Shown: positions 60,431 to 64,000 of the stretch, one piece after another | Position numbering within the stretch: the stretch's first letter is position 1 | Layout of the letters: each line of letters opens with the position of its first letter | Assembly: GCA_904066235.2 (NCBI GenBank) | Contig: CAJFCV020000002.1 | Location: 9,486,001 to 9,550,000 of the forward strand | Origin: Bursaphelenchus xylophilus | Taxonomy: Eukaryota; Nematoda; Chromadorea; Rhabditida; Aphelenchoididae | Direction of reading: 5' to 3' | DNA length: 64,000 nt | Notes under the pieces: model-generated | Told to the model about the DNA's origin: nothing | Databases searched by the model: none | The model's input: only the letters and a program-made list of their open reading frames with translations | Position numbers and translations under genes: made by a program

Positions 60431-60739
60431 AGCTTTCAGTGGCAAGTATCCTCTATAAGAATCAGTTTCACACCTGCCTTGGATAATTGTGAAGCTGCCC
60501 CCAAATTAATACCATTCTGCCCCCAAATTCTCCCATTCTGCCCCCAAACACATGCCCCCAAATAGGAGGTTGGAAGGTGCCCCCAAAATATTCCCATTAT
60601 GCCCCCAAATACAAAAATTAGTGAAGGGTCATATTTTATGGTGGTAGTCACACCTCGGGCTAAAAAATTTGAAAATTCGTAGTGGCGATTGCGTAATAAG
60701 TAAAAATTCTGAGATTACGACTAAATGTCGGATATAGGG

Positions 60740-61245
60740 GTAATCGATGGCGCTGATTTCGAAAATGATATTCATTTTTTATGATTCTTACAATTTAGCT
60801 TAAGTAGTACTGTAAAGTAGTAATTTTTTATTTTTTCATCGAATAGTGGACTTATAGGTAGTTGATGGCGCTCATCTCGAATATTATATTCATTTTTTAT
60901 GATTCTTACAATTTTGCTTAAGTAGTACTGTAAAGTAGTAATTTTTTATTTTTTCATCGAATAGTGGACTTATAGGTAATCGATGGCGCTGATTTCGAAA
61001 ATGATATTCATTTTTTACGATTCTTACAATTTAGCTTAAGTAGTACTGTAAAGTAGTAATTTTTTATTTTTTCATCGAATAGTGGACTTATAGGTAGTTG
61101 ATGGCGCTGATTTTGAAAATGATAGTCATTTTTTATGATTCTTACAATTTTGCTTAAGTAGTACTGTAAAGTAGTAATTTTTGATTTTTTCATCGAATAG
61201 TGGACTTATAGGTAGTTGATGGCGCTGATTTTGTCTGGATTTGTC
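60740..61245. repeat. Tandem array, left arm of the MULE-like element
   Basis: About four units of roughly 118 bp, each containing CTTAAGTAGTACTGTAAAG, CATCGAATAGTGGACTTATA and GATGGCGCTGATTTCG. They are the inverted counterpart of 62280-63040. Confidence 0.85.
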
Positions 61246-61316
61246 TGGATTTCTACCTCTGACTTCCGAAAGCACTCCCTAAATTTCGAGATTTAAATAT
61301 AAAGTTATTGACCAAC

Positions 61317-61811
61317 CTGAATTTGTCGCAGAGTCACTGTTGGGAATCGTGTCTGGACACTGCGCAATATGACTTGCGCCGTAATTGATGGCAGTTCGTC
61401 CAACAATCGTTTGATTTCTTCTTTCAGACCTTCTGGAAGCCTCCTTTTGGCATCTGGGTGTTCACCATGCTCTTTGTCCATCTTCACCGTGAACAAGCCT
61501 GCGACTTCCTCACATCTCATTCTGGCTGCGCACTTCTCTCCTGATCCTGTTCGGCGACCATACTTGCATACAAACGCATGAATGACAGTCCCATCATCTT
61601 TCACTGTCTTTCCCTTACTGTTCCAGCCATTATCCTTGGTCCATTTTCTCAGTTCTTGTAAACTTCGAAAGGTTTCTTCGCCTTCGTATTTTCGGTTCTT
61701 CTTCCTTCTGTTCTCAACTGGAGCCCTCACGTCTTCATCTGAACCACTTTCGGTGTCCTCCGTTCGAACGCTGACAAAACTCTCGTCCAAAACAATATCT
61801 TGGCCAACCAT
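61317..61811 (-). pseudogene. N-terminal zinc-finger exon of a MULE-type transposase, rest deleted
   Basis: 165 codons from ATG 61811 to a donor CAG|GTTGGT at 61317. An acidic N-terminus is followed by a basic RRKKNRKYEG and a finger-like segment with CKYGRRTGSGEKC and, after GLFTVKMDKE, HGEH. This CC-HH arrangement is that of the FLYWCH/FAR1-type fingers in Mutator-like transposases. It ends in a helix-turn-helix-like ITAQVILRSVQTRFPT. Downstream of the donor the tandem arm begins within about 80 nt, so the catalytic exons are absent and the copy cannot encode a transposase. Confidence 0.6.
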
Positions 61812-62279
61812 TCTAAAAAAGAAACTTAAACACTCGCATATAAATCACGATATCAAACGAGCGCCAAATGTTCCCCTAATGACCGTGGCGACACTGTATC
61901 CAAGATTGGATAAGCACCCCCTCAACAATCCCGCGGTAATTTGCCAAACATCCTTCCGTTCGACCCCACGCGCCGGGGTCATGGCATTCTGCCTATCACA
62001 GAAAAATTATTGCGTGTTTCTCCCGCTTCCGTTTGGCCTGACGCGGAGTGATTGCGTATCGCAGAAAATATTGCGTAATTACCTTGCAAATCTCGTATGG
62101 GTCCTTGTTCTTGTCTCTGGATCATCACAATGCCATAATTCCATTTCATAGTAACAAATTTAACATTTTATTTAAAATTTTCACATTTTAACATTTTTGC
62201 GGCCAAATTTTTGGCGCTTATTTAACTTCCGTTTTTAACATTGAAGATTTTGAAATTTTATAACGCAAGAAAAAGACAG

Positions 62280-63040
62280 GTCATGAAAAATAATTACAAT
62301 TGTCGAAATCAGCGCCCTCGATTACCTCTAAATCGAGTAGTTGTGAAAAAAATTAAAAGAATTACTACTTTACAGTACTACTTAAGCAAAATTGTAAGAA
62401 TCATAAAAAATAAATATGATATTCGAAATCAGCGCCATCAACTACCTATAAGTCCACTATTCGATGAAAAAAATCAAAAATTACTACTTTACAGTACTAC
62501 TTAAGCAAAATTGTAAGAATCATAAAAAATAAATATAATATTCGAAATCAGCGCCATCAACTACCTATAAGTCCACTATTCGATGAAAAAATAAAAAATT
62601 ACTACTTTACAGTACTACTTAAGCAAAATTGTAAGAATCATAAAAAATAAATATGATATTCGAAATCAGCGCCATCAACTACCTATAAGTCCACTATTCG
62701 ATGAAAAAAATCAAAAATTACTACTTTACAGTACTACTTAAGCAAAATTGTAAGAATCATAAAAAATAAATATAATATTCGAAATCAGCGCCATCAACTA
62801 CCTATAAGTCCACTATTCGATGAAAAAATAAAAAATTACTACTTTACAGTACTACTTAAGCTAAATTGTAAGAATCATAAAAAATAAATATAATATTCGA
62901 AATCAGCGCCATCGATTACCTATAAGTCCACTATTCGATGAAAAAATAAAAAATTACTACATTACAGTACTACTTAAGCGAAATTGTAAGAATCATAAAA
63001 AATGAATATCATTTTCGAAATCAGCGCCATCGATTACCCC
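62280..63040. repeat. Tandem array, right arm of the MULE-like element
   Basis: About six units of roughly 118 bp in inverse orientation to the left arm (CGAAATCAGCGCCATC, AACTACCTATAAGTCC, TTTACAGTACTACTTAAG). Adjacent units are nearly identical, suggesting recent homogenisation. Two more units than on the left explain the unequal arms. Confidence 0.85.
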
Positions 63041-63566
63041 TATATCCTACATTTGGTCATAATCTCAGAATTTTTACTTATTACGCAATCACCACTACGA
63101 ATTTTCAAATTTTTTAGCCCGAGGTGTGACTACCACCATAAAATATGACCCTACACTAATTTTTGTATTTGGGGGCATAATGGGAATATTTTGGGGGCAC
63201 CTTCCAACCTCCTATTTGGGGGCATGTGTTTGGGGGCAGAATGGGAGAATTTGGGGGCAGAATGGTATTAATTTAGGGGCAGCCATTGCGTTGTCCACCT
63301 GCCTTGGTCCTCTGTATTTCCGTATTTCGAACCGGACGGGATCTGTTCCACTACGTAAGGCAGCAAACTCAACTCCAATTTTTCCAACGGCAACCAAATG
63401 GAGCATCTTTCCCCATGCCGAAGACCGGAGAACAAGAGAAAAATTTTGCGATTTTTTTATGTATGTCTCGACCTGTAACTGTACAAATTGTCAGCAAAAA
63501 ATCTCGGATACGCTTTAAAAATTTTTACTCTAAATTTGACCTAAATTTTATCAATATCTATTCTGC

Positions 63567-63912
63567 AAGACCCTGCAAAAGCTGAACGAATTGGGCTACG
63601 AAACTCTGCCTCATCCACCATACTCGCCGGACCTCTCGCCCACCGACTACCACTTTTTCAAGCACCTGGACAACTTCCTGCAGGAGAAATGCTTCAAAAA
63701 CCAAGACGACGCCAAAACCGCCTTCGCCGACTTTATCGCCTCCAGAACTCCGGATTTTTACGCTACCGGCATAAGTAAACTTGTTTCTCGTTGGCAAAAG
63801 TGTGTTGATTCTAATGGTTTTTATTTCGATTAATAAAGTTTATCATAAACAAAGTTATGGTGTTTTAAAGTTAAAGGTTAAAATCCGACATTTCATATTG
63901 AACAACCTAATA
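63567..63912 (+). pseudogene. 3' fragment of a mariner transposase with its right terminal repeat
   Basis: An open frame ending with TAA at 63833 encodes LNELGYETLPHPPYSPDLSP, TDYHFFKHLDNF, a SRTPDFYATGISKLVSRWQK segment and a C-terminal FYFD. This is the last third of a mariner transposase, including the third acidic catalytic residue (D34D type, in SPTDYHFF). The rest of the gene is absent to the left. Downstream, AACAACCTAATA near 63901-63912 looks like the 3' terminal repeat. The frame is intact, so truncation may be recent. Confidence 0.85.
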
Positions 63913-64000
63913 CATCTACTGTATCAAGAGATTCATTGATAAAAAATCTTGGATTTTTCAATTCAACTTTTTTCAGAAGTTTATATCTTTATTTTTATCC

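Larger units (their letters stand above)
60483..63295. mobile_element. MULE-like element with long tandem-array inverted repeats
   Basis: The 12-bp direct repeat CACCTGCCTTGG lies at 60471-60482 and 63296-63307, on either side of a 2813-bp segment whose ends are inverted copies of each other. Each arm starts with a GGGGGCA-rich block (60493-60625 and 63160-63285), continues with a unique stretch (TCACACCTCGGGC and onward), then runs into a tandem array of a unit of about 118 bp. The left arm holds about four units and the right arm about six. Between the arms is a single coding exon for a zinc-finger protein on the minus strand. The target duplication length and the zinc finger fit Mutator-like elements (family knowledge); a transposase catalytic core is missing. 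Confidence 0.75.

Noticed and set aside
62280..63040. CRISPR-like array of repeated units
   Set aside because: The units are contiguous, without unique spacers, and mirrored in the other arm; the DNA is eukaryotic. It is a tandem array in a transposon.

Overview
The window is nuclear DNA of a nematode that is not a close relative of Caenorhabditis elegans. The evidence is short exons, GT-AG introns with TTTTCAG or TTTTTAG acceptors, orthologues whose closest named relatives are worm or metazoan signalling proteins, and a very AT-rich non-coding fraction crowded with inverted-repeat transposons. I give no species. Eight genes can be assembled with phase-consistent splicing; a ninth is only suggested.

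Layout. 1-19955 (minus): an orthologue of the Ral GTPase-activating complex beta subunit (RALGAPB; hgap-2 in C. elegans), 16 exons in the window, with its 3' end beyond the left edge. Its seventh intron (8.6 kb) is a transposon graveyard. 20.0-26.4 kb: intergenic repeats. 26440-31420 (minus): a Thr-rich, mucin-like type I membrane protein whose four main introns all carry transposon sequence. 34153-39900 (plus): a BAR-PH-ArfGAP-ankyrin protein of the ACAP/centaurin-beta family (cnt-1). 43148-44389 (plus): an RNF11-type RING-H2 protein with an MGNC lipidation start. 45403-47163 (minus): a small Ly6/uPAR-fold surface protein. 49126-51936 (plus): a secreted Gly-rich protein with five Cys-rich modules. 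53829-54319 (plus): a 123-residue secreted orphan. 54936-59424 (minus): a coiled-coil protein with a possible AKAP2/MISP-like motif. 60.1-60.4 kb: a possible gene start interrupted by a 2.8-kb MULE-like element. 63.6-63.9 kb: the 3' end of a mariner element.

The genes do not form an operon or pathway. Two (RalGAP beta and ACAP) regulate small GTPases and three encode surface or secreted proteins. What unites the window is its mobile DNA: 15 copies of a roughly 450-bp inverted-repeat family, two other families with nearly the same terminal motif (one carrying a tRNA-like core), Tc1-type and CAGGGTG-type miniature elements, elements packed with the palindrome TGCACNGTGCA, mariner remnants and a MULE derivative whose long inverted repeats are tandem arrays.

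The most interesting observations are: (1) intron 3 of the mucin-like gene is almost exactly one transposon inserted into a coding repeat, with host bases supplying both splice sites; (2) the 10-mer CGTATTTTAC recurs in introns of five genes, almost always in the sense orientation and within about 90 nt of a splice site; (3) elements flanked by unusually long direct repeats (25 bp and about 195 bp).
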